64,000 nt of DNA from Absidia repens (GCA_002105175.1 MCGE01000002.1:930001-994000); one strand, 5' to 3'; positions 1 through 11,605 are shown, numbered from the stretch's first letter. Program-made: numbers and translations. Notes: generated by a model not told the origin, from the sequence alone.

Positions 1-1215
1 ATTGCAAAATAAAATAGAAAAAGCTTTTATTGAATCATAATAGTCAATACTATACTAAAAGGAAAGAAGATGTAAATAGAGGCCGCTAATAGTAGTTGAG
101 AGAGGTGCTAGTCTAGATGAATGGTGCAGAAGAAGGAACGATGTCAAATAAAAAAAAAGGGATCTCTAAAAGGGATCTCCAAACTTCTAATGAAGCTTAA
201 ATGCACATCATTGAAGCAAATACACATTTTTTTTTCAAACAAAAACAAGTTTTATTGAAGCAGAGATATGCTTTATTGAAGAAAAGTGACATACATGTAC
301 TAAGCTAATCAAGACATTTCCCCAAGATCCTAGAAGCAAAATGAACGGGGTTCCCCATGTTCCTTGCAATCCCTTTTCAAAAACCCTTCTAAACTACTTC
401 TAAACAGAAAACCAAAGCCACCAGGTCCACAATGAGCCAAAAACAGTGAACAGATGTTGGCTCATTCCCGTTGACTTCTCTTTTTTTCCTCGATCAACAA
501 TCCAGGCTGCCGGCGGCGGCGGTTGAATTCACACCCATCTGGCTTTACAGCCTGCAAAATCCAATTAACCTGCAATATACTCTTCTTCGCTTTATATAAA
601 ACGAACTACGAAACCGTTCAACTTCAAATTTTCCATGCATCTTTAGAAATATTATACAATCATTTTTTGCCACCAAACCAACCATCCATCTCTCATACAA
701 TTAATTGCACAATGCTCTAAAGTTTACGCCTATAAGCTCACAGCTAAAGCCTACAGCCATAATAACCGTCTCTACATTATTGCCCAGTAGAAATAATGTA
801 CTTTTTTTATGCTACTTGAAGTGGAAATATTGTACTTTTTATATGCTACCTGAAGTGGAAATATTGTACTTTTTATATACTACTTGAAGTGGAAATATTG
901 TACTTTTTATATGCTACTTGAAGTGGAAATATTGTACTTTTTATATGCTACTTGAAGTGGAAATATTGTACTTTTTATATGCTCAACCACACACATACTT
1001 GGACATCCACGTTTGCTTGGATCCGCTTTCTAGTCACATTCTTCTTCTATTCATACCATTTTTTGTTTTTTTCCCCATCCAATATCCCCATACACACACA
1101 GAAATACCCCTCCATACCGCTAAAAAAACATATAAATCCGCTAAAAAAGCGCTGGGAGAGCCTTCCAAATGTAGTAATACCTGCTATAGGCTTTCCAAAT
1201 CAATAATAAAAACCC
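1..1215. repeat. Direct repeat, unit 1 (tandem ~1.2 kb duplication, cut by window edge)
   Basis: Unit 1 matches positions 1320-2335 in the same orientation. Both begin with a GCAAAATAAAA...AAGCTTTTATTGAAT block. They continue through an AGGAAAGAAGATGTAAA block, a CTGCCGGCGGCGGCGG block (about 509 and 1858) and a TAGGCTTTCCAAA block (about 1187 and 2311). Minus-strand positions 238-470 also resemble the core and tail of the dispersed CACGTG repeat family, in a diverged form. Unit 1 differs from unit 2 by the 34-bp minisatellite at 811-980. No gene is supported here. The short open frames are not conserved between the two units. Confidence 0.8.
811..980 (+). repeat. 34-bp minisatellite, five units
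   Basis: Five near-perfect tandem copies of a 34-bp unit (CTACTTGAAGTGGAAATATT followed by GTACTTTTTATATG). The copies differ only by single substitutions, such as ACCTGAAG and ATACTAC. It lies inside duplication unit 1 and is absent from unit 2, so it expanded after the duplication or was lost from unit 2. Confidence 0.9.
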
Positions 1216-1319
1216 CCCATCAAACACAGACAGTGTACCGCAATAGAATAGCCTATCACAGTAGAATAGTATGTACAATAGCCTGTCACAGTAGAATAGC
1301 TTTGCCATTCCATTGTTCA

Positions 1320-2335
1320 TTGCAAAATAAAAAAAGCTTTTATTGAATAATGATACGTAGTCAATACTATACTAAAAGGAAAGAAGATGTAAAAATAGGG
1401 GCCCGCTAATAGTAGTTGAGAGAGGTGCTAATCTAGATGAATGGTGTAGAAGAAGGAACGATGTACGATAAAAAAGGGATTTCTAAAAGGGATCTCTATA
1501 AAAGGGGATCTCCAAACTTCTAATGGAGCTTAAACAAACATTTATTTCAAACAAAGACAAGGTTTAATGAAGCAGAGATATGTTTTATTGAAGAAAAGAG
1601 ACATCTACATGTACTACGCTAATCAAGATATTTCCCCAAGATTCTAGAATCAAAATGAAAGGGTTTCCCCATGCTTCTTGCAATCCCTTTTCTAAAACCC
1701 TTCTAAACTAGTTCTAACAGAAAGCCAAGGCCACCAGGTCCACAATGAGCAAAAAACAGTGAACAGATGTTGGCTCATTCCCCTTGACTTGTCTTTTTTT
1801 TTTTTTTTTTTGTGCCCCTTCCCCTTTTTTTTTTTTTTTTCTCGATCAACATCCATGCTGCCGGCGGCGGCGGTTGAATTCACACACTGGCTTTACAGCC
1901 TGCAAAATCGAGTTAACGTGCAATATTTTCTTCTTCGCTTTATATAAAACGAACTACGAAACCGTTCGACTTCAAATTTTCCATGCATCTTTAGAAATAT
2001 TATACAATCATTTTTTGTCACCAAATAAACCATCCATCTCTCATACAATTAATTGTACAATGCTCTAAAATTTACGCCTATAAGCTCACAGCTAAAAGCC
2101 TGCAGCCATAATAACCGCCTCTACGCTATAGCCATAGCCCGCCATTCAAACACACATTTTTACTTGGACATCAAAATTCTCTTGGCCTCCTCACCATTTT
2201 ACCTTTGTTTCTTCCAATATCCCCCTTCAACTGCCCACCACACCCCTAAAAATTCAATAAATCCGGAATAGCTCGACCGCGGAGCCTGCCAAAAGTAGTA
2301 ATTTCGCATAGGCTTTCCAAACCAATAAAAACCTT
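1320..2335. repeat. Direct repeat, unit 2
   Basis: This is the second copy of the unit at 1-1215, separated from it by a ~100 bp spacer (1216-1319) that itself contains short repeats of CAGTAGAATAG. It contains two T-runs at 1794-1811 and 1827-1840 that are much shorter in unit 1. The minus strand again carries a degenerate copy of the dispersed repeat core (GTTTAGAAGGGTTTT-like near 1690-1715). It lacks the intact CCCGCCCACGTG box seen in the other copies, so this looks like an old copy. Confidence 0.75.
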
Positions 2336-2769
2336 CCAGTGCGCTTCAAGTATCATAATTTTACGCGCTCATCGCTGCTTATCTGTTTACGCCTTCTTTT
2401 ATGTGCCCAACACGGACATTTTTTTAAACTTTTCAAGATATTTCTCTCAACCCGTATTTTATGAAGATAAAAAGAGCAGACACGGAGCGCCGACTTCGAC
2501 GGTTGACCGTGTCACCACATACCTTATCCTTTATTTTCACACACATATTAGCTTTTTTCCTACACACACAAGTGTGTTACAATGTGGGTATACACCCATT
2601 CAACAAGATAAACGAGACGTAAGAGAGATGATGTAAAGAAAGGAGACGATGCATGTTTTATTTAGGTGTAAATATCAATTATGGGAACTAAAGTAAACTG
2701 GTCTAATGACACTACTATGACACGTCACTAATGGTGAGACAATAAGGTATGTGGGCGGGAATAAATTGG
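2336..2769. other. Intergenic, no gene seen
   Basis: AT-rich sequence between the tandem duplication and the first full CACGTG-family repeat. A short open frame at 2403-2636 has no recognisable motif, no splice context and no codon bias. I see nothing else here. Confidence 0.6.
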
Positions 2770-3720
2770 TGTAGAATAAAACATGACTTCTTATAAATCG
2801 GCACAATTTAAGGAGGTATGATAAACCTACCCTATGGTGAGTTGTAAATTATTATAAAGTGAAGGGCTTAATTAAATGAGGTCGAATTGCTCCAGCTTGT
2901 CTCCAAAGGCATCAAACGAAGAGAGCAACCATGCTGTCAATGTTAAATGACGACAATTAATGCCATGTTTAAGTGGACCATCACGTTGATGATGTTGAAT
3001 ACTGTTGCTGTTATAAAAAACAAGAGGACCGAAAAATCGTAACTCTAATCCTCGCTAGTGAGCTAGCGACCCCATCAATTTGTTCAAATCCCGCCCACGT
3101 GAAATATTTATTTTCTCTCTCCTGCCTTTTTTTTTTTTTTTTTTTTTTTTTCCGGCTCTCTTTCGTTTTGATTAGTTTTTTTTTTCTTCATCATTCAACT
3201 TCTATGGGGTTATGTTGGACTTGGGATAGTGTCAGGACTAGTTTAGAAGGGATTTCAGCTCAGGGATTACAAGATGCATGGGGAAACCATTTCATTTTGG
3301 ATTCAGGATTAAGGACCACCATTAGCTGGTTTTTGGAGGATTCACTAGTCTGGTTTGGTGTTAGTTTGTCCATAGTTCGTATTTATATCTGAATAAAATA
3401 TGTCTATTTTTATTGCTTCAATGAAGAATGTCTTCCAATAGTCTTTTCATGCCATGTATAGATCCCAATTCTAGAACCACCATTCCTTGCGAATGGTGTT
3501 GGTCGTTCTTGTACTTCAGTAACTGATGTAACTTTACTCTTTCTCTTGTCTTTTGGTCTCTATCAGCGTCCATTTTACGGTTGTTCCTTTAGATTAGTGT
3601 TGACCAATCTTCAGATCTCACATAATCTCCCTCATGCTTCCTACATTAGATCCTTCCATTTTCCATTGTTGCAATAAACCCTTCATCTTTAGTTTTAGTA
3701 TCTTCTAATATGCTTCAATA
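2770..3720 (+). repeat. Dispersed CACGTG repeat family, copy A
   Basis: The 5' part (about 2770-2945) matches the 5' part of the copy at 42065-43390, for example the GGTGAGTTG and TTGTCT...GGCAT...CCATGC blocks. The box CCCGCCCACGTG is at 3090-3101, followed by a T23 run. The core GTCAGGACTAGTTTAGAAGG and its continuation lie at about 3230-3345, and TGAATAAAATATG is at about 3391-3403. Further downstream are a CTTCAATGAAG block and the GTGTTGACCAATCTTCAGATC block. In this copy the core lies in an open frame ending at 3392 (SVRTSLEG...SAQGLQDAWG). Confidence 0.85.
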
Positions 3721-4235
3721 AAATATGCATTTTATGAATTAATCAATTATAATATGACCCACTTAATAATGTACCATGTGGTTAGAAGATCACTTACTAT
3801 CAAATATGGCCATATTCCTGCTCGACCAATCATATGAATGGATCTAGGTCGTACTGTATGTGTAGTCGTCGCTATTGAGTATTTTGTACTGCTGTATTTT
3901 TTAATTTATCTATGACACTTGGCCACGCCTTGAGGTATAAAGACTAATATAGGTCACAAATACAGTGAAACGTGACCATGTCCCTCTTCTACTATTCATA
4001 TTAATTAACCTGATCTGTACCGTCAGCTTGACCTCCACTAGACCAGACATACTGTATATATTCAGCTCAATATTTTTATTTATTTATTTACACTTATCAA
4101 TAAAAAAGTCGCCTCCGTCAGTGGGCTTCAGTATCTCACTTTCAATGCTAGTATCTGTCAACCCATTAATCCGCCGGATGTCTGATGAATACCCATGAGC
4201 CGAACTGCTAAAGTGGAGAAAGGCATGATACCTAG

Positions 4236-4266
<31 letters not shown>

Positions 4267-4569
4267 GCTGGGATAGTCTAACCATGCGAGGGACAGTCTT
4301 TTCCCTTGATGTAAAACATGAAGCTTTGAGATACAAGGACGAGACGGAAAACCTCCCAATTCACAAGAGCTGTGAGCAAATGACATGGGAGAATGGTTTA
4401 TCCTATGAATTTGCTGACAGTACATTTTATTTATGCCTTTTGGTTTTCTGACGTCCCCAATGCGACTACCTACCGGCGGGGTTTAATTTTAACCCTCGCC
4501 ATAAATTATTTCTTTAGCAATTTTTTTTTTGTTACCTGAAACCGTTTTTCCCATCTTCTGTATACACAT
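3721..4569. other. Intergenic upstream of the 4570 gene
   Basis: Contains a T24 run at about 4239-4262 and AT-rich DNA leading into a T-rich tract (4520-4530) close to the start of the membrane-protein gene. The open frame at 3965-4198 shows no motif. No RNA gene is recognised. Confidence 0.5.
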
Positions 4570-5853
4570 ATGGTACAGCGTGAATCTATACAAGCTGCTC
4601 TGTTTGCTTCAAGTATTGCTGTTATTGGGTACATTGCAAGAACTCTAATCCACGAGAATCTCACTCTTGTTGGTCCTCATCTCAAATCAACATGTCAAGC
4701 GGATCCTTTGACGTTTACGCATTATGCGCCTGTTGATCGGTTTTTATGTATTTTGGTGGTATTTTTTCAACGTGCTCTTGATGACTACATGGGACTTACC
4801 GTAACGCGTGTGCTTCTCGGTCTATTTGGAACGGTGCAAGCTATCATGGCCATCGAAGGATCTCGTAATGGCTACTCGCGATATCATATCATGGGATGGT
4901 TTATGTTTTGGGGCATGCTGGCCAATGGCATCACCATTGCCGTGGTGTCGTCTCTTTTCTGGATGCCTCTTTTTGTCTTGACCTCTCGCTTATTTGATTA
5001 CAACACCAAAAACGGTAATGACTCGCCACTGAACGACGACTCTGTACCGACGATGGTCGCTCCTGCCCGCTCCAGTGCTATTCTCATTTCTCTGATATTG
5101 GCCTTCGGTGTCCCTTCTGTTCTTATGACAAGCTCACTTGTGGCCGAACCTGACTCATGGCTTTCTTTGCAAATTATTTCTGGCTGGCAATTCTGTCCTA
5201 TTTTCATACATGTGTTATATACTGCTCTTACTTGTATCTTGACACCGCTTTTGAAGGATGACCGAGTAATGCCATTGACAGGGGATGCTCTCACAACAAA
5301 TGCTGCTATGGTAACATCTAGGAAAACAACAACATCAACAGCTACATCTATCTCAACATCAACCATTTCGAGGACAACAATGATGACAACGAATGAAAGC
5401 GACGCAACCGATCAACTGGAAGAGGAGAATCGACAACGGCAGCGTGTCCGCATGGCGCAAAGCAAAGCTGGTGTGGAACAATTATACTTGATAATGGCAG
5501 TTATCAACGTCCTTATATATTATGGTTCGTTTATACAAACTCAAATGGACGGTGTTCATCTTAAGGACAGTTTGATTCTATTGGCAACAAAAACCATCCC
5601 TGCAGCGGGTTTGAGTGCGATTGAAATCAACCAATTTTTCTCTGCGCATGTTCTTTTCTTGGATTTGGTGGTGCTCACTATTACCTTTGGATTGTGGTCG
5701 CTATATGAAGATGGTATCATGGTGTTCATCATTGTTGCCGCCGGTACTATTGTTATTGGCCCAGGGGGTATGCTTGCTGCTTATGCGTTGTACCGTGAAA
5801 ACAGAATTCAAAACCCTGAAAATTTGAAATTGCGTGGCAAGAAAACCAATTAG
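4570..5853 (+). CDS. Uncharacterised multipass membrane protein (427 aa, intronless)
   Basis: I do not recognise the family. The single uninterrupted frame begins MVQRESIQAALFASS and ends GKKTN, followed by TAG. Hydrophobic stretches suggest roughly eight to ten membrane segments, near residues 8-25, 55-68, 78-97, 106-139 (two), 168-185, 195-223, 304-322, 353-378 and 383-406. A long hydrophilic loop (about 230-300) is rich in Thr/Ser, then acidic, and contains a QLEEENRQRQRVRMAQ stretch. It is the only long gene in the window without introns. That could mean recent retroposition or an inherently single-exon family. A membrane location is clear from composition, but no catalytic or transport signature is visible. 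The first ATG was chosen because it opens straight into the first hydrophobic helix. Confidence 0.75.
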   Translation: MVQRESIQAALFASSIAVIGYIARTLIHENLTLVGPHLKSTCQADPLTFTHYAPVDRFLCILVVFFQRALDDYMGLTVTRVLLGLFGTVQAIMAIEGSRNGYSRYHIMGWFMFWGMLANGITIAVVSSLFWMPLFVLTSRLFDYNTKNGNDSPLNDDSVPTMVAPARSSAILISLILAFGVPSVLMTSSLVAEPDSWLSLQIISGWQFCPIFIHVLYTALTCILTPLLKDDRVMPLTGDALTTNAAMVTSRKTTTSTATSISTSTISRTTMMTTNESDATDQLEEENRQRQRVRMAQSKAGVEQLYLIMAVINVLIYYGSFIQTQMDGVHLKDSLILLATKTIPAAGLSAIEINQFFSAHVLFLDLVVLTITFGLWSLYEDGIMVFIIVAAGTIVIGPGGMLAAYALYRENRIQNPENLKLRGKKTN

Positions 5854-6665
5854 GTATTTGTAGTCCACTTCTCATTTATATAGTTTATTCATCCTCATTT
5901 ATTTTATTTTTGGTTTATAGCTTACTGCTTCACTTTATTTTTAGTCCTTAGTCTCTAGTTTTTTTTTTTTTTTTATCTCATACTTAATAAATATACATTT
6001 ATTATCTCGGTACCAATTTCGTCTTTTTATTTTAATTTGTGAGAATGGAAAAAAATAGGAAAGCGCTTTGTGTTGCATGAATATTATGTAATACTTGATT
6101 CTTATGATACTAGGATTGATGAAATGACATATCATTTAATGTTCATTTTGGAATATCTTCTTGTTTTTTACCACCCGTCCATCAATTACATATTCACAAT
6201 ACAAATGTACCTTTCATATTATTGGCATTACATAGTGTGCATCGTTTACATAACTGACAATTAGATATAGCAAAAAAAACAAAAACAAAAAAAAAACCTG
6301 CTTCTTTTCCGTTCAATCGAAAAATACAGAATGAAGTCATCCCATACACCTTTTTCAATGACGTTCAACATAATTTTATACACGAGTTTATTCTCAGTTC
6401 ATCCTACTTAACTTCTTTTTGACCTAAACTTTTATAGACTCACAGAACATACCCTGGATAAATTGCGGACCATTTGCGAACCATCATTCCCGATATTCAT
6501 ACAGAATAAGTAGTAAATATGATATAAATATGTACAAATAAAGCTTTTTTTTTTTATTCATGAGCGTGTTATGGAAATCAGAAATATTTAAAACTATATT
6601 ACGTATCTATACAAACTATAACTACAACTATATTATATCTAAAGTATAACTATATTACATCTAAA
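5854..6665. other. Convergent intergenic region
   Basis: This lies between the 3' ends of the plus-strand membrane protein and the minus-strand transporter. It holds AATAAA-type signals for both strands (for example TTAATAAATATA near 5984) and short T and A runs. No gene is supported; the 64-aa open frames here are AT-rich noise. Confidence 0.6.
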
Positions 6666-8036
6666 CTATAACAAATAATGGTAATCCCTCTTCCCATTTC
6701 CAACCTTGATACCGGCGTCAATCAGGTTATTCAAGCGATTCAATTCAAACTTCAGATAACCAGCAGCAACCGCAGCCAAAAGCATAGCCCCACCCACCAC
6801 CATATTCGATCCCACATAATTCGGTGCATCTGCCTGCCATCCAGAATATAGTGCAAAAGTGCAAATCAGTGCACCAAAATTGGCTAGTGATGAAACGATC
6901 CCTGTTACCGACGCCACCGCCGTTGCATCTTCTTTTGAATTTGCTGTCCACGCCATGCTCTAGTGTAATCGAGTTCCAGTAAAATAAACAAAAATGAGTA
7001 AATTCAATGTGTATTTCGTACTATACAAACTTACCAATGGGACAGTAGGATAAGTACCACCGGCTACGAGCATCAGCCCAAAATATCTTGCACCAATAGG
7101 TTTTGCAAAACTAAGGACAATAAAACCAACAAAAGAGGTGACACACATGCCAATAATAAACCATCCACGATCTTTCATTTTATCGCTGAGACGAGTAATG
7201 ACAAATACCGCTAAACCACCAAATACATAAGGTGGAATGCTCATCAAGCTAACTTGTATCGAATCATAGGTTCCCAGTTGTTGCACAATTTTGGGTAAAA
7301 AATAGTCAAGAGAGGTGGCCGCCATCACGGGTGTAAAATAAAGGACACAGAAAAGCCATACTTTGTAATCCACCAGTTGTGCTTTGATGTTTAGTAAACC
7401 ACGCATAAACTGTGTTTTTTTGTTGGAGTTCTCATCGATGTTGTCTGTATTGCTGTCTTCATTATTGTAAATGATGCCGTCCTGTTGCTGCAGTTTTTCT
7501 TGTTGACCAACATCCAAACGCTGTATCCATAATCTTGCTTCCTCGTCTGATAAAAATCCTTTTGAATGATCAGGTTTCGCTGGTAGCACAAATAAAGTAG
7601 CAATTCCGAAGACCATAGATAAAAGACCACTAATCAAAAACAGCCATTGCCACCCATACAGATGACCTTTTGTATCAATCAGTTGCACACCCGCCGATAT
7701 TAAGCCACCAAAGGCGCCTATAGAAAAGAACATACAAGTAAACACAGACAAAAACATATACATAGATCAGTAAAATGGTATAATCAAGCCTATACAAGTC
7801 TTCCATCCATCCTATGCCTACCTGACGTCGGTCCAGCTAGATATATGACGCCAATACGTGACGATATCTCCTCCGGCCTGTACCAGAGCGTCGTATAATA
7901 CGCTATAACAACATAAACTAATCAGTGACATCATGTTGGAGCGAGAGTTTCTTTACGTACTAATGCCTATGGACCAAAGTTATATGCAGATATTGGAAAT
8001 GTGAGTAAACAACAGGTCAATAACGTTGTGTTTTCA

Positions 8037-8080
<44 letters not shown>

Positions 8081-8731
8081 AGGCCAAAATCCGGCTTCAA
8101 ATATACCCTATGATAATACAGATAGAAAAAAAAAATCATCAAGTTACTGTACAATACAAAATTATAAGGACAGGTAGCTTACCAATAATATTCGTAACAC
8201 GTAAAAATTCCATGGTTCAGAGATGGCAGCCATACAACAGGTGACAATGCTCCAGGTAATCATTATTCTAGCTATCCAGTATGCTGGGTTCACTTTTGCC
8301 ATAATCAGATTTGACGGTAGTTCAAATATCTAATAAAAAGTGCAAATCATCAACATTTTTTTTTTGATTTGCGAACGACCAAAAGAAAGAGAGATACTTA
8401 CAATATACGCCACATAGAACAAACCCAAGCCGATATTGTTTTCCAGTGTTCCAAGGTGAGCAGTGGTTGCAATGTCGTGTCCTTCTTGTTTGTTCATAGT
8501 AAAAGAAAACCCAACATTCACACGATCCTCCACAGATAAAAAGTATAGAATAAATATCCAAGGGACTATTCGCCAATCTAGTCTGCGTAGAAGTCGCTGT
8601 TCAACTTGTGGCGCAAGGGTCGATCCTGAAGTCTCTATTGAGAGGATGCTTGGTGGTGTATGTTGAGATAAGATATTTGGTTTTTTAACATTTACGTTGG
8701 ACTCTAGTCTATCATTAGAACAACTTTCCAT
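6666..8731 (-). CDS. Dal5/ACS-family major facilitator transporter
   Basis: Encodes a 522-aa MFS permease of the anion:cation symporter (allantoate/nicotinate, Dal5/Tna1-like) family. Such proteins are plasma-membrane importers of organic anions and vitamin precursors; the substrate cannot be read from sequence. Exons on the minus strand: 8731-8402, 8329-8183, 8107-8080 (28 nt), 7966-7961 (6 nt), 7902-7822, 7717-7035 and 6959-6666. All junctions are GT..AG and the total (1569 nt) is in frame. Family marks: LDWRIVPWIFILYFLSVEDRVN near residues 47-68, IFELPSN at 111-117, EAGFWPG-ITYYTTLWYRPEE spanning the micro-exons, SSRIGVIYLAGPTSGAFGG, and GWQWLFLISG. The 6-nt exon supplies the residues between FWPG and YY that this family conserves. 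It is a second, divergent member of the family found at 58202-60506. It faces AFG1 across a shared 880-bp upstream region. Confidence 0.93.
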
Positions 8732-9615
8732 GTATATAACTAGGGGGGGGGGGCGGTTTATTTCAAAAAGAAAAGTACTTTTTTTTTTTTTTTTTTGGGA
8801 GGAAGGTCGGCGTCGGTAATTAAAAAAGATGGATCTGTCAGTGCCGCGGTATTAATGAACGAAGTATTTTATGGGTTTGCTCACAAAGGAACAAAAGCCA
8901 TTTGACATCAGACATGAAGTATTGTTATCCTTTCTAACGCCACTCAAACAAGTAAAAATATACTGGCCTCATAGTAATACCGCTACAAACTGAACTTTAA
9001 AGCGTGGATTGTCCAAATAGAGGTTTTGTACATTGACAAAGGCGTTGAGTGCTTCTCTAAAGGAAATTCTTAAGAGCTCCGGATGTTCTATGAAGACCAG
9101 ACCTAAAATATATAAAAAGCAGGCCGAATTTGATTCAATAGCGCTTTTTTTCCTTTTCCTTTCTTGTCTTCTTGTACACTTACCTTACATAACATAGGAG
9201 CACACAACTATCAGACCCGTGGCAGTATTACCATACTCATTCCGATCTTCTTTGATCGCTTGTCCGTAGTGGCTTTTGTCCATGATCATATGACTTATAC
9301 CATCAAGGAAACATATCTTCCTTTCTGTCAAATAATGATATCATGTTAAGGAAAATCTGACGTTGCGAACTTGGGTATATCAATTGACAATACAGGGGGT
9401 TGCAATAAGGAACGAATGCATAAAAATAATGCCGAACGGACGTTTCGGGTCGGAAAAGAATCCGCTATTAGTAAGTGTCTGGAAGATTGCGGGTCATTCC
9501 ACATGATCATTGGTCCCAATAACCAATCGAATTTTTTTTTTCCTTTTTTTTTTTTTTCTTCGAATTTATTACTTTTACTTTCCCCACTTTTGCTTCGGTC
9601 CTATATGTCACGCCT
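8732..9615. promoter_or_regulatory. Divergent intergenic region (transporter / AFG1)
   Basis: 884 bp between two divergently transcribed starts. It includes a G9 run at about 8744-8752, a T18 run near 8780-8797 and a TATATAAAAAGC TATA-like sequence at 9109-9120 on the plus strand. T-rich tracts at 9532-9557 precede AFG1. The 61- and 83-aa open frames here have no supporting features. Assigning the TATA-like site to AFG1 is uncertain because it sits ~500 nt upstream of the ATG. Confidence 0.4.
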
Positions 9616-11197
9616 ATGTTGAAACAATCCAGCCGTATCTACAAAAAATGCCTAACAAAACCCTTGGTCTTGCAACCGCTACTTCGACCTTCTCCAATTT
9701 CTTTGTCTATTTCTTATCGACCGTACTCCTCTTCAGCGACTGTTCATGGTTTTTATCCTAATGCCGACCATCTACCCAACCGTCTCAAGGATGAAAAGCA
9801 AAAACGACGACTAGGTAGGTATATCAAATTCATATTGAAATGTAGAAGCTCATTTCTTTTTGTGTTATTTTTTTACGTTATCAGTGTCTCCATTGACAAA
9901 GTATGACTCCTTAACGGCAGGCGACACTATGCACAAGGATTCTCATCAACGGAATATTGTGAAATACTTGGATCAGCTGTGGCATCAATTGCAGAGTTAT
10001 AGACCGCAAGCGAAGCAGATGATGAGTCCTAGTCTGGTTGGTTCTGTAAGTAGTAGTAACTGAAAGTAGACACAAAACCTGATATGATTATTGATCATTG
10101 TCACTAATCCTTCTTCCGTTTTTTATATATAATAGATCTCCAAATTATTTACAACCCCTCCACGAACTCGTAGTCCACCTTCTCTTTATGTTTACGGCAA
10201 TGTAGGCAGTGGCAAAAGCTTGGCAATGGATTTATTCTACGACACTTTACCTATCGAACGAAAGCGCCGGGTGCACTTCCATGCGTTTATGTTGGAAGTC
10301 CATGCTCGAATTCACCGGATCAAGAAAAAATACCCACGTATGGCGAATCCAATAGCACCCATTGCAGAGGACATTATCAAGGAAAGCTACGTATTGTGTT
10401 TTGACGAATTCCAGGTGACGGATATTGCGGATGCGATGATCCTTCGGAAGCTATTGACTGAGCTGTTTGAACGAGGTGTAGTACTTGTGACAACATCAAA
10501 TCGACATCCTACGGAGCTTTATAAGAATGGAATACAGCGACAGTCATTTGTGCCATGTATCGACCTGTTGATGAAGAAATGCCACGTGCTGTGTTTGGAT
10601 TCGGGGACGGATTACCGCAAAATCGAAAGGGAACAAACGGCGCAACCTGTGTTTTTGCATCCCATCAATGCTGCAACAAGGGGTGCGATTGATTCAATCA
10701 CCAAGACATTAACACACAACAAGACATTGACACCCATGACGCTCCACTTTCTTGGTCGATCGTTGGTGATTCCCGAACAAGCCGATGGGGTGGCCCGAGT
10801 CCGCTTTCAAGACGTCTGCGCTGCTGCGCTCTCTGCTGCTGATTACCTCGAAATGGTCAAGCATTTCCACACCATTATTCTTACTGACATTCCAAGAATG
10901 ACCTTGAAACATCGTGCCGAAGCCCGCCGCTTTATTACCTTGATCGACGCAATGTATGAATCCAAGACCACTTTGGTAGCCTCGGCGGAAGAATCCATGT
11001 TAAATATCTTCGACGCAAATGAAGGAAAGGATGCCCTGAAGGAAGATCAAATGCGTCTGATGATGGATGGTCTTGACGTATCCGACCTCTCCTCCCCACT
11101 CTTTACTGGTCAAGAAGAAGCCTTCGCCTTCCAACGTGCCTTGTCTCGATTGATTCAAATGCAAAGTAAGGATTGGGTCAACAAGGAACTCATTTAG
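9616..11197 (+). CDS. AFG1: AFG1/LACE1-family mitochondrial AAA ATPase
   Basis: Afg1 is a mitochondrial inner-membrane P-loop ATPase linked to turnover of respiratory-chain subunits. Three exons: 9616-9814, 9885-10045 and 10136-11197, giving 473 aa in frame. The first ~45 residues are rich in Ser, Arg and Leu and lack acidic residues, as expected of a mitochondrial presequence. The [10 protein letters not shown]...DSHQ start of the family domain follows. Walker A is GNVGSGKS (near residue 140), with [13 protein letters not shown] after it. Walker B is [16 protein letters not shown] (near 205), followed by [19 protein letters not shown], the AFG1 arginine-finger region. The C-terminal [25 protein letters not shown] block is also typical. 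DML1 follows 450 bp downstream in the same direction. The family is confident; localisation is inferred. Confidence 0.95.
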
Positions 11198-11565
11198 GGT
11201 TAGTGTGGGGATATTTGTAAAATTTAGTTAGTTGGTTAGACTTTACATAATGGTTGTATGATTCTTTGGATATCATATATCTGCATTATGTATCTTGTAT
11301 ATTATTTTTAGTATCTGTATAGTATCCTATTTTCCCTTCTCTGTATATTTATATATATATATGTATTTATTTATTTTTCACTCAAATAAAGATAAAAACA
11401 TCATTTTTACATATTTTATCCTATGGGGACTCTCAGGGTTTACGGATTGGTTAAAAAAGTTACGGGGGGGGGGTGAAACGCTGGGATGCCACATTAGATT
11501 TCCTATGAAAACCCAATCCGGGCATTCAGCGGATATTAAATTGATTTTTTTTGGAACTCATTCCT

Positions 11566-11605
<40 letters not shown>

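Noticed and set aside
811..980. Regular 34-bp repeats considered as a CRISPR-like array
   Set aside because: The units are contiguous with no spacers and the genome is eukaryotic. It is a minisatellite.
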